DNA of 64,000 nucleotides. Source: Lentisphaerae bacterium GWF2_50_93 (GTDB lineage Bacteria > Verrucomicrobiota > Lentisphaeria > Victivallales > GWF2-50-93). Positions 46,036 to 53,892 of the stretch are shown here, piece by piece. Position numbers and translations under genes: made by a program. Numbering within the stretch: position 1 is the stretch's first letter; every line of letters starts with the position of its first letter. The notes beneath the pieces are model-generated. The model did not search any database. It saw only the letters and a list, made by a program, of their open reading frames with translations, and was not told the DNA's origin. The stretch lies in the NCBI GenBank assembly GCA_001804815.1, contig MHBI01000069.1:21872-85871 (forward strand), in the 5' to 3' direction.

Positions 46036-46050
46036 TGAACTCCTTTCTTG

Positions 46051-46734
46051 CTATGCGGCCCGTTTCACTGTACGTGCGATGTTCTTTCCGATGTCGAAAT
46101 ACACCTCGCTGTACGATGGTGTCGGACCACTGACGATCCTGTGATAGGCGTTCATCATCAGAGCTGCCGCCATGAAGTTTGCGAACACCAGCTGCGGACT
46201 CTCAGGGATCTCTTCGTCGCAGCCTATCTCATCAGGTCTTTTATCCCTTGGTAGGGCTATTTCCGGATGGTGCTTCGTTATGGGAGCCGTGAGTGCACGG
46301 CCTTTCCTCTTCAGGAATATCTGGACATTGCCGTCCGTGTAGTCGTTGCCGCCTGACACCAGTATGGCATCCCTGAGCCTTAGCATGTGCTCCTGCACGA
46401 GGTTCCTTGTGGCATGGTTGTCAACGCATAACATCACCGCGTCTTCCGCCTGGATCATCCTCTGAATGTTCGCCGGCGTTACGTAGTCCGTGACGCCCTT
46501 GACATCCAGCCTGGGGAACATCCGTGACAGACGTCGCGCCCAGGCATCAGCCTTATGCATACCGACTTCATCGCATGCCACGCGCTGCCTGTCGGCGTTT
46601 TTGGGCTCATATCTGTCGCCGTCTATGAGCAGGATCTGCCTGCGGCTATCCTTGCTGTGCGCCATGTATCTCGCCATGGGCTCGGCCAATGCGCCTCCGA
46701 TTCCGCCCAGACCTATTATTATCAGTTTCGACAT
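46051..46734 (-). CDS. ThiF/E1-like adenylyltransferase (PRTRC-type)
   Basis: A 227-residue protein; ATG 46734 is chosen because AAAGGAGG lies four bases before it. It has a Rossmann start LIIIGLGGIGGALAEP with the GxGGxG nucleotide loop, ILLIDGDRYEPKNADRQRV with the conserved Asp and Asn-x-x-R of E1 enzymes, KADAWARRL, and VMLCVDNHATRNLVQEH. These residues fit adenylation of a ubiquitin-like C-terminus. The catalytic cysteine is not certain; CDEEIPESPQ is a candidate. The beta-grasp, E2-like and JAB genes lie within 5 kb on the same strand. Confidence 0.8.
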   Translation of the reverse strand: MSKLIIIGLGGIGGALAEPMARYMAHSKDSRRQILLIDGDRYEPKNADRQRVACDEVGMHKADAWARRLSRMFPRLDVKGVTDYVTPANIQRMIQAEDAVMLCVDNHATRNLVQEHMLRLRDAILVSGGNDYTDGNVQIFLKRKGRALTAPITKHHPEIALPRDKRPDEIGCDEEIPESPQLVFANFMAAALMMNAYHRIVSGPTPSYSEVYFDIGKNIARTVKRAA

Positions 46735-47009
46735 TCTGCCTCCTTTCCGTTTTTCCATTTTACATCCTTGTCGTACCGCCTGTAGACGCCTCCGTCGGCA
46801 GGCACGTTTTCATTGACGTGGAACGCGCAGGTGTATCCCAGCCCGTCGCCGGGGTCGTTGGTCACCGTGCTGCGTGTGCCTCCGAAGTGATCCGCTATCA
46901 GATCGCCCAAAGCCTCCAGGAAGCGCTGGTACTGTCCGCTGTCGTCTATCTCCTGCGGCGCGCGCCTTATGATGTCGAACATTTCACTGTCTGTAAGGAT
47001 CTTTGCCAT
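46722..47009 (-). CDS. Small unknown protein upstream of ThiF-like gene
   Basis: A 95-residue protein with a helical N-terminus (SEMFDIIRRAPQEIDDSGQY) and a short beta C-terminus (GYTCAFHVNENVPADGGVYR). It overlaps the ThiF-like gene by 13 bases, so the two are coupled. No family is recognised. Confidence 0.55.
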   Translation of the reverse strand: MAKILTDSEMFDIIRRAPQEIDDSGQYQRFLEALGDLIADHFGGTRSTVTNDPGDGLGYTCAFHVNENVPADGGVYRRYDKDVKWKNGKEAECRN

Positions 47010-47010
47010 G

Positions 47011-47421
47011 TCAATACTCCGCCTTGGTTATGTTCGGGCCCAGCGCCAGCACGCGGGGATGCCTGTATATGTCGTCCAGGCTTACCTGCACCCGTTCGTT
47101 CTTTGAATTCACTGCGACTGCGTATCCCGCGAGATACTGCATGTCCTCCCAGCCTACGCTGACAAAGACTGCGACCTCGCCGGGCTTCAGATGCGCGGCC
47201 ACGATGCCTGTGATTTCGAACTCGATGTCGTCCTGTTTCCTATCATCCCAGTACGACGACGACCATCCAGACTCGCCTGTCGCCAGCAATGCCACCTTGC
47301 CCTTATCCCTGTCTCTGCCCGGTTCCACACGGACATCGCAGTTTTTCACCGCGGCCTTGAACTTTGCGACGTTCCTGACCCGGAAATAATTGCTCCTCGC
47401 ATATCCATAGTAGTTAGCCAT
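47011..47421 (-). CDS. Conserved mobile-element protein, unknown
   Basis: A 136-residue protein beginning MANYYGYARSNYFRVRN, a start common in proteins of plasmid and phage origin that contain an alternating strand pattern (IEFEITGIVAAHLKPGEVAV, then QVSLDDIYRHPRV). It is one base upstream of the preceding small gene. The function is unknown. Confidence 0.6.
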   Translation of the reverse strand: MANYYGYARSNYFRVRNVAKFKAAVKNCDVRVEPGRDRDKGKVALLATGESGWSSSYWDDRKQDDIEFEITGIVAAHLKPGEVAVFVSVGWEDMQYLAGYAVAVNSKNERVQVSLDDIYRHPRVLALGPNITKAEY

Positions 47422-47460
47422 ATTTCTTCCTTGCTGTTTATAAGCAACTGTTACATACTT

Positions 47461-47670
47461 TCATAGCTCCTCCTGCACACCAGTCAGCCGGTAGATATCG
47501 GTCCAATGTTTTCCGCACTTGCAGCACATCACCGGCTGCCTGGCTTCACCGGAATCGGCTTCCAGTGCCCCCGGCGACTCGATTTCCCCGGACCTGCACC
47601 ACGGACAGCGGAGCGGTGATTTCAGATACGACTTCCTCATCTTCTGTGTCAAGCTTTTTCTTTCTGTCAT
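47461..47670 (-). CDS. Zinc-ribbon protein, paralog 2
   Basis: A 69-residue protein starting at ATG 47670 with GGAGG upstream (Met at 47691 is a less likely start). The Cys pairs RCPWCRSGE and MCCKCGKHW and the tail TDIYRLTGVQEEL match the paralog at 45381. The two share about 40% of positions by eye. Two zinc ribbons in one operon suggest duplication with separate partners. Confidence 0.7.
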   Translation of the reverse strand: MTERKSLTQKMRKSYLKSPLRCPWCRSGEIESPGALEADSGEARQPVMCCKCGKHWTDIYRLTGVQEEL

Positions 47671-47687
47671 CAGGACTCCTCCGTTTT

Positions 47688-48332
47688 TCATTTGTCCGGC
47701 GGTATGAAGGGTGCGCTCCCGATGTCGAACACCGCCTGGTTCGAACCCACTGCGAACTCGATGTCGTCATTGCCGCATGAACCTTTTGCAAGGTCTACGG
47801 GCTTGTCCGTATGGAAGATGAAACATGCGTCCCTGCTGATCTCCTCGCCGCTGTAGGTGACGAGCACGTAGTCATGCAATCCGTGTCCTGCGGCTTTCCC
47901 GCAGTCCGCGCCGGCCGCCATGCATCCGGGCGTCCACCTGCAGGGTTCACCGGTAAGCCTGACCTTTGCCGCCAGCACCGTCATCGGCCACAGCCTGAAC
48001 ACGGGAACCGGCACCCCGGGATCGCCGGTTTCCATTGGATGCCATACGCACCTGGCTTTTGCCGCCGCATATTCGCAGGGCGCTACATGGGGCCGGTAAA
48101 CCAGCCCCAGATCCCTTGAATACAGCCAGCCCGCGAACTCAGCTGCGTCCCTGTAGTTCCTGAACACGCATAGGGGGCCGCAGCCTTCATCGGGATGCGC
48201 CGCAGTTCCAAGACTGCCGCCATCGACGTATTCAACGCCGTGGCGCCCCCTGACGCATGCGCTCCTGAACGTGCCGTGAGGCATTTTCTGCAGCACCTTC
48301 CATCCCTTCCGCCACATGGCATCCTTCTTCAT
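47688..48332 (-). CDS. Unknown Cys-rich protein
   Basis: A 214-residue protein rich in Cys, Pro and Trp, with no recognised fold. It starts at ATG 48332 with GGGAGG upstream. It contains GWLYSRDLGLVYRPHVAPCE and a central LTGEPCRWTPGCMAAGADCG segment; the cysteines do not form an obvious zinc pattern. It lies in the ubiquitin-like operon between the JAB protein and zinc-ribbon paralog 2. Confidence 0.55.
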   Translation of the reverse strand: MKKDAMWRKGWKVLQKMPHGTFRSACVRGRHGVEYVDGGSLGTAAHPDEGCGPLCVFRNYRDAAEFAGWLYSRDLGLVYRPHVAPCEYAAAKARCVWHPMETGDPGVPVPVFRLWPMTVLAAKVRLTGEPCRWTPGCMAAGADCGKAAGHGLHDYVLVTYSGEEISRDACFIFHTDKPVDLAKGSCGNDDIEFAVGSNQAVFDIGSAPFIPPDK

Positions 48333-48395
48333 TCACCGCCTCCCTGTTACAGGGTTTCTCCTTCAGGCACTCCGCCGGACATTTGAATTTCAATT

Positions 48396-49244
48396 TCATT
48401 CGCCGTCCTCCATCTGCGCCAGCTCGTATGCCTCATCCCTGTCGACCTTCTCGCCGCAGTGGATGCAGACCGGGTCGATCACGTCCAGCATGGATTCCGG
48501 GATCCTCCCAAGGCAGTTCGGACACACGATGTCGTCACCGGCAGCATCCTCCCAGGAACGCCTGTCCTTGATCTCATCACGTCCTCGCGGGAAGTCCGGC
48601 AGCATGTCCCTCTCGTTGAAAGGGAACCTGTGCCTGGGTGCCGGCCTGACATGCTTCATCCAGGGATGCTTTTTCTCCCTGTCCTCCGCGTGTCCTGGCA
48701 TATCCGCTATGATGTCCTCGGGCCTGCACTCGAACATCCTGCCGTTGACGTATACCGCGCTCGCCAACTCCGGGAACGGCTGGCTGATCCTGCCAAGCAC
48801 AATGTGCAGCCCGTCGAAGTTGACGACGTCGCTGTCATCGGTTCCGGAGAAGAAAGCACCCATGTTGCAGTGCGAGTGAATCGTGCCTACAGGCGTGACC
48901 TTGTCCACGCTCTTGTATTTTAAATGCGCTGGTTCCACGGTCTGCCGGGGCACGCTTACGTCCCAGTTGCCGTCCTCATGCGTGACCAGCACGATTGCCT
49001 CGCCCTGGTACTTCATGTAGACCGCACGAAAGAAGTCCAATGTGCTCTCTATGAGGGACCATGGCAGCTTTGCAGCTGTCCAGGCAACCGATTCCTTCAC
49101 TTCAGGATAGTCCGGCAGTTCCGGCACCTTCACAGTGCACTCGTAGAGCGGAGTCCTCTTTTTCAGATAGAATCCGTCCTTCCCGACTATGTAAGCTGGT
49201 ACATCGGGCGTTGCTTCGCCTGCGTTGACTACTGGTATCGGCAT
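48396..49244 (-). CDS. JAB/JAMM isopeptidase-like protein with zinc ribbon (PRTRC-A-like)
   Basis: A 282-residue protein. The JAMM metal motif is complete: Glu82 in QGEAIVLV, His123 and His125 in GTIHSHCN, and Asp136 in SGTDDSD (H-x-H-x7-S-x2-D). A C-terminal zinc ribbon has CPNCLG and CIHCGE. JAB enzymes cut isopeptide or peptide bonds at the end of ubiquitin-like proteins, so it could process or remove the beta-grasp protein encoded 3.4 kb downstream. AAAGGAG precedes the start. The next gene lies one base upstream, an operon arrangement. Confidence 0.85.
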   Translation of the reverse strand: MPIPVVNAGEATPDVPAYIVGKDGFYLKKRTPLYECTVKVPELPDYPEVKESVAWTAAKLPWSLIESTLDFFRAVYMKYQGEAIVLVTHEDGNWDVSVPRQTVEPAHLKYKSVDKVTPVGTIHSHCNMGAFFSGTDDSDVVNFDGLHIVLGRISQPFPELASAVYVNGRMFECRPEDIIADMPGHAEDREKKHPWMKHVRPAPRHRFPFNERDMLPDFPRGRDEIKDRRSWEDAAGDDIVCPNCLGRIPESMLDVIDPVCIHCGEKVDRDEAYELAQMEDGE

Positions 49245-49245
49245 T

Positions 49246-49515
49246 TTATGCTCCTTTCTTTTTTGGTTTTAATTTGTCGGGGCAGCTCTTTATCACAGCC
49301 GCAATGTTCCCGAATCCATCGTCTTCGATCTCCTGGTTCATGCAGCCGACGTGGTTCCTGAGATGGATGGTCGTCCTCGCCATCATCATCTCCTCGAAAC
49401 TGCCCCGGAAATCCCTGAGCTGGAACGTGTCCAGCCCGAAGAACTTCCTGAAACAGCTGTCCAATGTCACCGGGCTGCGCTTCACCTTCTCCAGCGCCTT
49501 CCTGATCCTTTCCAT
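49246..49515 (-). CDS. Small unknown protein between JAB and E2-like genes
   Basis: An 89-residue protein with a basic helical N-terminus (RIRKALEKVKRSPVTLDSCF) and Lys-rich C-terminus. GGAGG stands upstream. Its gaps to both neighbours are under five bases, so it belongs to the ubiquitin-like operon. It has no catalytic motif. It could be an adaptor; there is no direct evidence. Confidence 0.55.
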   Translation of the reverse strand: MERIRKALEKVKRSPVTLDSCFRKFFGLDTFQLRDFRGSFEEMMMARTTIHLRNHVGCMNQEIEDDGFGNIAAVIKSCPDKLKPKKKGA

Positions 49516-49518
49516 GTT

Positions 49519-50199
49519 TCATTCCTCCAGAAGGTCGGTTGCGATATCCCCAAGCTTGCCGAATGATTTCCACTTGACCTCCGATACATTGAAGCCGCTG
49601 TCCGTGCTGAGTCGTTCCCAGACCATCAGGGGATCCTCGCTCTCGGCTGGACTATTGCCTTGCTTGAAGATTTCAGGCAGGGCATTCTGGAAATTAGTGT
49701 CCAGATCCGAGTTGAACGTCGACTCCCAGAAGAAGTTCTCGGTTGCAGTGATCTTGTCGTCGAGCCTGCCTTCAAGGCTGAACTTCAGGTCGTCGCCTAT
49801 GCATACCGCTCCATCGACGTGGATGTTCTTCAAAGGCAGCCTGCACAGGTTGTCCGAGCTGTCGCTGACCGCCAGCCCCGAGCAGAACACGTAGAGCTTG
49901 TCCAATGCGCAGTTGAAATAACTGTGCAGGAAATACACGTGCGGCAGGCTCAGGGAATACTCGGCGATCTCATCGTCACTGGTACGCACGTTTATCTTCC
50001 TGACAGAAGGCTGCTGGTGTGTCAGGTATAACCGGTGCTCGCTCCTGGCCGCATAGAAGATCACGCGCTCCGGCAGTACCGGCGTCCTGACTCCGGCCGA
50101 CCGGGACAGGCTTTCAAAGAAATCATCTACGGTAACGGTCCTGGTCTCCTGCACGGAGCGCAACACGACCTTGCCGCCTGTGATCAGAATCTCGTCCAT
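49519..50199 (-). CDS. E2-like protein (PRTRC-B type)
   Basis: A 226-residue protein. The central segment SLPHVYFLHSYFN leads to LPLKNIHVDGAVCIGDDLKF. The NIHVDGAVCIGD stretch follows the E2 catalytic pattern (Asn-Ile/Val ... Gly-x-Val-Cys-Leu/Ile), making Cys133 the candidate thioester residue. Protein B of PRTRC elements belongs to the prokaryotic E2 family. The N-terminal part is beta-rich. The assignment is moderate: only the active-site region is clearly similar. It starts immediately after the structured RNA region of the retron-like locus. Confidence 0.65.
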   Translation of the reverse strand: MDEILITGGKVVLRSVQETRTVTVDDFFESLSRSAGVRTPVLPERVIFYAARSEHRLYLTHQQPSVRKINVRTSDDEIAEYSLSLPHVYFLHSYFNCALDKLYVFCSGLAVSDSSDNLCRLPLKNIHVDGAVCIGDDLKFSLEGRLDDKITATENFFWESTFNSDLDTNFQNALPEIFKQGNSPAESEDPLMVWERLSTDSGFNVSEVKWKSFGKLGDIATDLLEE

Positions 50200-50640
50200 G
50201 GGAAGTTTTCCTTTCTTGTTCGGGAATTAAATGGCTTGCCTTCAGCTGGTGGTGGATCCAGGAGTCCTGTCCTGGATCCTGAACCAGCAGAACCTTCAAC
50301 AGGAAAATCCTGTCTGTCCGATGGCGGTGCAGCGCCGCCCGGTGCTTTCCAGTACTTCATGCGAAGCAGAGGAAGACACAATACCAAGCCATCGGAGCTG
50401 AAGCCCCTTATTGTGAAATGAGTATCTTGCATAAGTCTGGGAGCGGTCCCCGGAAGCACGTCCGCGTGACTGCGCTTTGGCAGTGACGCGGAAAGTGAAG
50501 CCGGGGGACCCGGAAGACCCTTGAACAGACCAAGTCTGACTTGAACGCTGCGGCGTTGCGCCGCAGTTAGCGCCCGTCACGAATGATCCGGAGGCGATCA
50601 TCTAAACGGACGGCATGTTGCCAAGACACTTGTTTTGAAA
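50200..50640 (-). ncRNA. Highly structured non-coding region, candidate retron RNA
   Basis: This is a 441-base gap between the reverse transcriptase stop and the E2-like gene. Read on the minus strand it has: ATGATC/GATCAT (about 50598-50580), CTGCGGCG-CAA-CGCCGCAG (near 50566), CAGAC-TTG-GTCTG, and a long two-part hairpin (about 50519-50447) with GGTCCCC/GGGGACC outside and TCCGCGT/ACGCGGA inside. Further on are TCCGATGGC paired with GCCATCGGA, enclosing about 90 bases, and GGATCCAGG/CCTGGATCC within CTGGT/ACCAG near 50240-50285. No good open frame is present. Retron RNAs usually lie before the reverse transcriptase; here the upstream side is filled with a gene. Confidence 0.5.
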
Positions 50641-51498
50641 CTAAGCTGCGATCATCGTCAACTTGTTCGCTGAACGGACTTCAAGAAGTCTGTCGATCTC
50701 CCTGATGTCCTGTTTGAAACCACGCGTGGCATCATTGTTCACCGACTGGAAATATGCTGCCATGCCTTTCAGGCTCTCGTACTGCTTCTCGTCAAAAGGC
50801 TGGCCGTTGACCAGCGCCATCTTGACGTTGTGCAGTCCTGCCCTGATGTTCCTCTTGAGCCTGCGGGGAATGTTCACCTTGCGGTTCACGACGATCCCCG
50901 TCACTATCTGCCTGCGGCCCCTGCGCATCACGCGGGTCTTCTTGTCGTTCAGCGTGTAGCCGCACTGCTTGACGACGAAGTCCACCGCCGGCAGCATCTC
51001 GTTCAGCTTCGGATTGTCCGAGCTGAAGCAAAGGTCATCGGCATAGCGCGAATATGTGGCATCGTACTTCTTCGCCAGGCCGGCGAGCCTGACATCCATG
51101 CCCTTCACTGCGATATTTGCGAGGAAAGGGCTTGTCGGAGCACCCTGCGCGAGGTAGCCGTTGAGAGTACACGTATGGGTTATGTCCTTTGCGGTCTCAG
51201 CCGTCAATCCGGCCTTCATCAAGGCTGTCATGACTTGTCCGGACTTCGTAGATCCGAAGAAGTCCTTAAGGTCCAGTTTGATGACTACCTTCCTGCTGAC
51301 ATGCAATTTCGCATGAGTTGCAGTTGAGCGCCCTGTCACGAATCCGTGGGCGTACGAGCTGGGGCGGATTCCCCTGGCGGTCAGCCAGCGCAGTATTCCC
51401 TGCTGTTTCTGCTTGAGCTCCGGTACGGGCTCAGCTATCACACGCATCGTGCCGTCACGCTTCGGGATCCTGTGGAACCTGTAGCTTCTGGAGTCCAT
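50641..51498 (-). CDS. Retron-type reverse transcriptase
   Basis: A 285-residue protein starting at ATG 51498 with AGGAGG upstream. Palm motifs: KLDLKDFFGS (residues 74-83), QGAPTSPFLANI (118-129) and YSRYADDLCFSS with the catalytic YADD (152-155). Retron hallmarks: THAKLH (61-66) at the place of the NAxxH motif and IVTGIVVN with VTG (199-201). No maturase X/HNH domain is present, so it is not a group II intron protein. Retron RTs make msDNA from a linked RNA. Its start overlaps the 102-residue upstream gene by 44 bases. No known retron effector was recognised beside it. Confidence 0.85.
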   Translation of the reverse strand: MDSRSYRFHRIPKRDGTMRVIAEPVPELKQKQQGILRWLTARGIRPSSYAHGFVTGRSTATHAKLHVSRKVVIKLDLKDFFGSTKSGQVMTALMKAGLTAETAKDITHTCTLNGYLAQGAPTSPFLANIAVKGMDVRLAGLAKKYDATYSRYADDLCFSSDNPKLNEMLPAVDFVVKQCGYTLNDKKTRVMRRGRRQIVTGIVVNRKVNIPRRLKRNIRAGLHNVKMALVNGQPFDEKQYESLKGMAAYFQSVNNDATRGFKQDIREIDRLLEVRSANKLTMIAA

Positions 51499-51763
51499 TG
51501 GCAAATCCTCCTGACATGTTTTCCTTTATGAACCTTACGGCATCCTCCCCATAGGTCTTCCTGATGAAGTCCTCCAGGGAGCCGTCCCTGTCGATGTCAT
51601 AGCCCTTGTGCGCAGCCATCCAGTCATCGAGCCTTATGATGTCGATGTAGAATCTTTTCGTCACGACCGTCATCAGCTCGTTCATGAAGAGGCCGCCTGG
51701 AAGATCGAATATCCTGGTAAACTCGTCCTTCCTGTCCTGTATCACACATGCGAAAGTTTTCAT
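51455..51763 (-). CDS. Unknown protein overlapping the reverse transcriptase
   Basis: A 102-residue protein with an N-terminal strand (KTFACVIQDRKDEFTRIFDL) and a helical, acidic C-terminal part. It overlaps the RT start by 44 bases in another frame, so the two are translated together. This makes it the nearest candidate for a retron partner, though it has no recognised domain. Confidence 0.5.
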   Translation of the reverse strand: MKTFACVIQDRKDEFTRIFDLPGGLFMNELMTVVTKRFYIDIIRLDDWMAAHKGYDIDRDGSLEDFIRKTYGEDAVRFIKENMSGGFANGLQKLQVPQDPEA

Positions 51764-51774
51764 AATCCTCCTTA

Positions 51775-52578
51775 TTATCCGGTCTTCATCAATGCTTCCT
51801 TGTTCCCGAACAGGTCCGCGCTCAGGTTCAGCCCACCGGCCTTGGCGTTAACCTTGGCGAGCAGATCCAGCCGCTTGAACTCCATGTGCATGGTTCCCTT
51901 CTTATACCATTTCACCATGAAATATTCCGTCTCGCATGACCTCTTGTTTTCCCTGCATGCCTCCTTAATGGCGGTGACGAGGTTGCCGGGATATTTCGCC
52001 ACGCCCTTGCCGTCCATGAGATGGAACACGTTGTCCATCGCCTGGATGTACTTGTCGTTGCGGTATACAAGGCTCATCCTGTCCTTCCATATGTTCTCGA
52101 ACATCCAGTTCTTGATCACCTTCCTGCCGATGATCTCCCTGTTGTTCGTCTTGTATTCCTCGTATTTCCAGGGCTTCAGCCAGTCGAATACTTCCTTGAT
52201 GGATTCCTCGAACAGCTTGTCAATGTTGACAGCGTAGCTTTCAAACCACGCCTGTATGTTGTCCAGGGTGAAGTCCGGCAGGTTCTTCTCATCTTCCATC
52301 TGGCTGTTTATCTCGTCCCGCTGTTTGATGGAGCAGAACTCGAACACTCCGGACCGGTGGAGCAGGTATCCCCAGGCGTTGCCTTTTATCTTGTACAGGC
52401 ACTTCTCCTTGCTGATACCGTGCTCCAGTATGTGCGACCGGTAATCGCCAAGCACAACGCCAAGCTCCTTCTGTGCAGTTTCGAGGATGTCAATTGCTGT
52501 GCTGAAATCCTCCTGTGACTTTTTTACTTGTCCAACTATCGCCGTAAACGTTTCACGTTTCATAATGTCGGTATTCAT
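51775..52578 (-). CDS. DUF4942 family protein
   Basis: A 267-residue protein starting at ATG 52578 (MNTDIMKRETFTAIVGQV); the frame to 52698 is an extension through non-coding sequence. The C-terminal ETEYFMVKWYKKGTMHMEFK then RLDLLAKVNAKAGG is the DUF4942 signature. The family is common on plasmids and phages and is of unknown function. It lies at the head of the retron gene group, eleven bases before the next gene. Confidence 0.8.
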   Translation of the reverse strand: MNTDIMKRETFTAIVGQVKKSQEDFSTAIDILETAQKELGVVLGDYRSHILEHGISKEKCLYKIKGNAWGYLLHRSGVFEFCSIKQRDEINSQMEDEKNLPDFTLDNIQAWFESYAVNIDKLFEESIKEVFDWLKPWKYEEYKTNNREIIGRKVIKNWMFENIWKDRMSLVYRNDKYIQAMDNVFHLMDGKGVAKYPGNLVTAIKEACRENKRSCETEYFMVKWYKKGTMHMEFKRLDLLAKVNAKAGGLNLSADLFGNKEALMKTG

Positions 52579-52676
52579 AGGCCTCCTTGATTTTAAGGCG
52601 GGCGGTCTTCCGCCCAGATCTGGGTGGAAGCTGGCAATGTGCAGAAAATTCGGCACATTGGAATTTAAAGGATAAT

Positions 52677-52706
52677 AAAGGGGTTGGTTTTCCGCCAACC
52701 CCCTTT
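52677..52706 (-). terminator. Rho-independent terminator after DUF932 gene
   Basis: The minus strand reads AAAGGGGGTTGG-cggaaaa-CCAACCCCTTT followed by ATTATCC. It begins 8 bases after the DUF932 stop and separates that gene from the DUF4942-RT group. Confidence 0.7.
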
Positions 52707-52713
52707 CTTTCAG

Positions 52714-53427
52714 TTACTGCATCTCGAACAGCCCCGCCAGCCGCCTGTAGCAGAAGTCCGCCCGTGCCGGGGAATATTTCTTCGCCGTCTCCGTGAAGCT
52801 GTTGTACAGGCTCCACTTCGTAGATTCCCTGAATTCTTCATGCCGGGGTTCCTTGAACTCGTCCAGCACCTCTATTATGTCGCAGGACGGTATCGCCTTT
52901 ATCTCAGCGGCCATCACTGTAATCACCCTTGCCTGGTCGATGCTCACGGCTTCCAGCTTCATGCCGCCGATTCTCTGCTCAAGCCTGACGTACTGGTATG
53001 CCAGCTTGTCGAATGCCTGCGGAATCAGCTCATCGATCTCGATGCCGGAGGTGTGCTTCCGGTGGATTGTAATCTCGCCGGAAAATGCCAGATTATCACA
53101 AATAAAGATCGAGCAGCCCGCAACTACACCGAGAGCGAACTGCTTGTTGTGCGAGTTCCTGATACCCAGCGCACGCGTGTATTCCGCGCCGCTGTTCTCA
53201 GGCTTGAACCTCAGGACTCCGAACATCCTGTCGCCTTTCGGCGTCAGCCCGTATTCTTCCTTGACGATCTCGTAGCCTCGGCGCTGCGCCTCATTTGCCA
53301 CAAGCTCTGCGACTTCATAGTGCGGCACCGGCCTCCAGGTCTCGGTCGCAGCAGGCGTGGGTATGCCAATAAGTTCTTCGCGGGTCACCTTCGAGGCCCC
53401 GCAGTGCAATACTAGTTCTCCATTCAT
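52714..53427 (-). CDS. DUF932 phage/plasmid-like protein
   Basis: A 237-residue protein. The segment ALGIRNSHNKQFALGVVAGC, SIFICDNLAFSG and then EITIHRKHT is the DUF932 signature, found on many plasmids, phages and ICEs (function unknown). The C-terminal part is helical. It lies directly upstream of a terminator. Confidence 0.8.
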   Translation of the reverse strand: MNGELVLHCGASKVTREELIGIPTPAATETWRPVPHYEVAELVANEAQRRGYEIVKEEYGLTPKGDRMFGVLRFKPENSGAEYTRALGIRNSHNKQFALGVVAGCSIFICDNLAFSGEITIHRKHTSGIEIDELIPQAFDKLAYQYVRLEQRIGGMKLEAVSIDQARVITVMAAEIKAIPSCDIIEVLDEFKEPRHEEFRESTKWSLYNSFTETAKKYSPARADFCYRRLAGLFEMQ

Positions 53428-53441
53428 AAAATCTCTCCTTG

Positions 53442-53885
53442 TTAAAGAATGTTCTTCTCCCTGAAACTGAAATAGTCCCTCTCTCCGACGATGATGTGGT
53501 CCATCAGCGTTATGTCGACTATCTTGCCGGCATCCCTCATCAGAGATGTCAGTCTGACGTCGTCCGTCGATGGATCGCAGCTGTTGGATGGGTGATTATG
53601 TGCCATTATGATTCCGGTCGCGTTTGCAATTATTGCCTTCCTAAATATTTCACGTCCAGCAGCTTGGGCCTGATTAACAAGGCCTATGGTCACGGTGTAG
53701 TAGCCGGTGACTGCATTCTTGGGATTAAGCGTGAGAACCACGAGATGTTCCTGCTCTTCCTGCGCAAGGCCCATCGACCTCAGGAATTCAGCGACCCTGG
53801 ACGGATCCGTCATGTAGATGCTATCGGACACATCGCTGACCTTCTCCCTCTGGAGTGTGTACCGGTATATGGTTTTTTCTTCCAT
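53442..53885 (-). CDS. RadC-like JAB-domain protein
   Basis: A 147-residue protein starting at ATG 53885. It is only the JAB domain of RadC: LNPKNAVTGYYTVTIG, AIIANATGIIMAHNHPSNSC and DPSTDDVRLTSLMRDAG, with the metal motif H-x-H-P-S-x6-D. The helix-hairpin-helix part of full RadC (about 220 residues) is missing, as is usual for mobile-element versions. The role is unknown, often linked with DNA transfer or anti-restriction. The gap to the upstream RecB-like gene is 7 bases. Confidence 0.85.
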   Translation of the reverse strand: MEEKTIYRYTLQREKVSDVSDSIYMTDPSRVAEFLRSMGLAQEEQEHLVVLTLNPKNAVTGYYTVTIGLVNQAQAAGREIFRKAIIANATGIIMAHNHPSNSCDPSTDDVRLTSLMRDAGKIVDITLMDHIIVGERDYFSFREKNIL

Positions 53886-53892
53886 AATCCTC

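Noticed and set aside
48232..48399. 55-codon minus-strand frame coupled by ATGA to the JAB gene stop
   Set aside because: It overlaps the next gene by 101 bases and its sequence looks non-coding, though the coupling is suggestive.
50641..51498. Diversity-generating retroelement or group II intron RT
   Set aside because: No template/variable repeat pair, Avd gene or maturase domain is visible; VTG and the NAxxH-like motif fit retrons.
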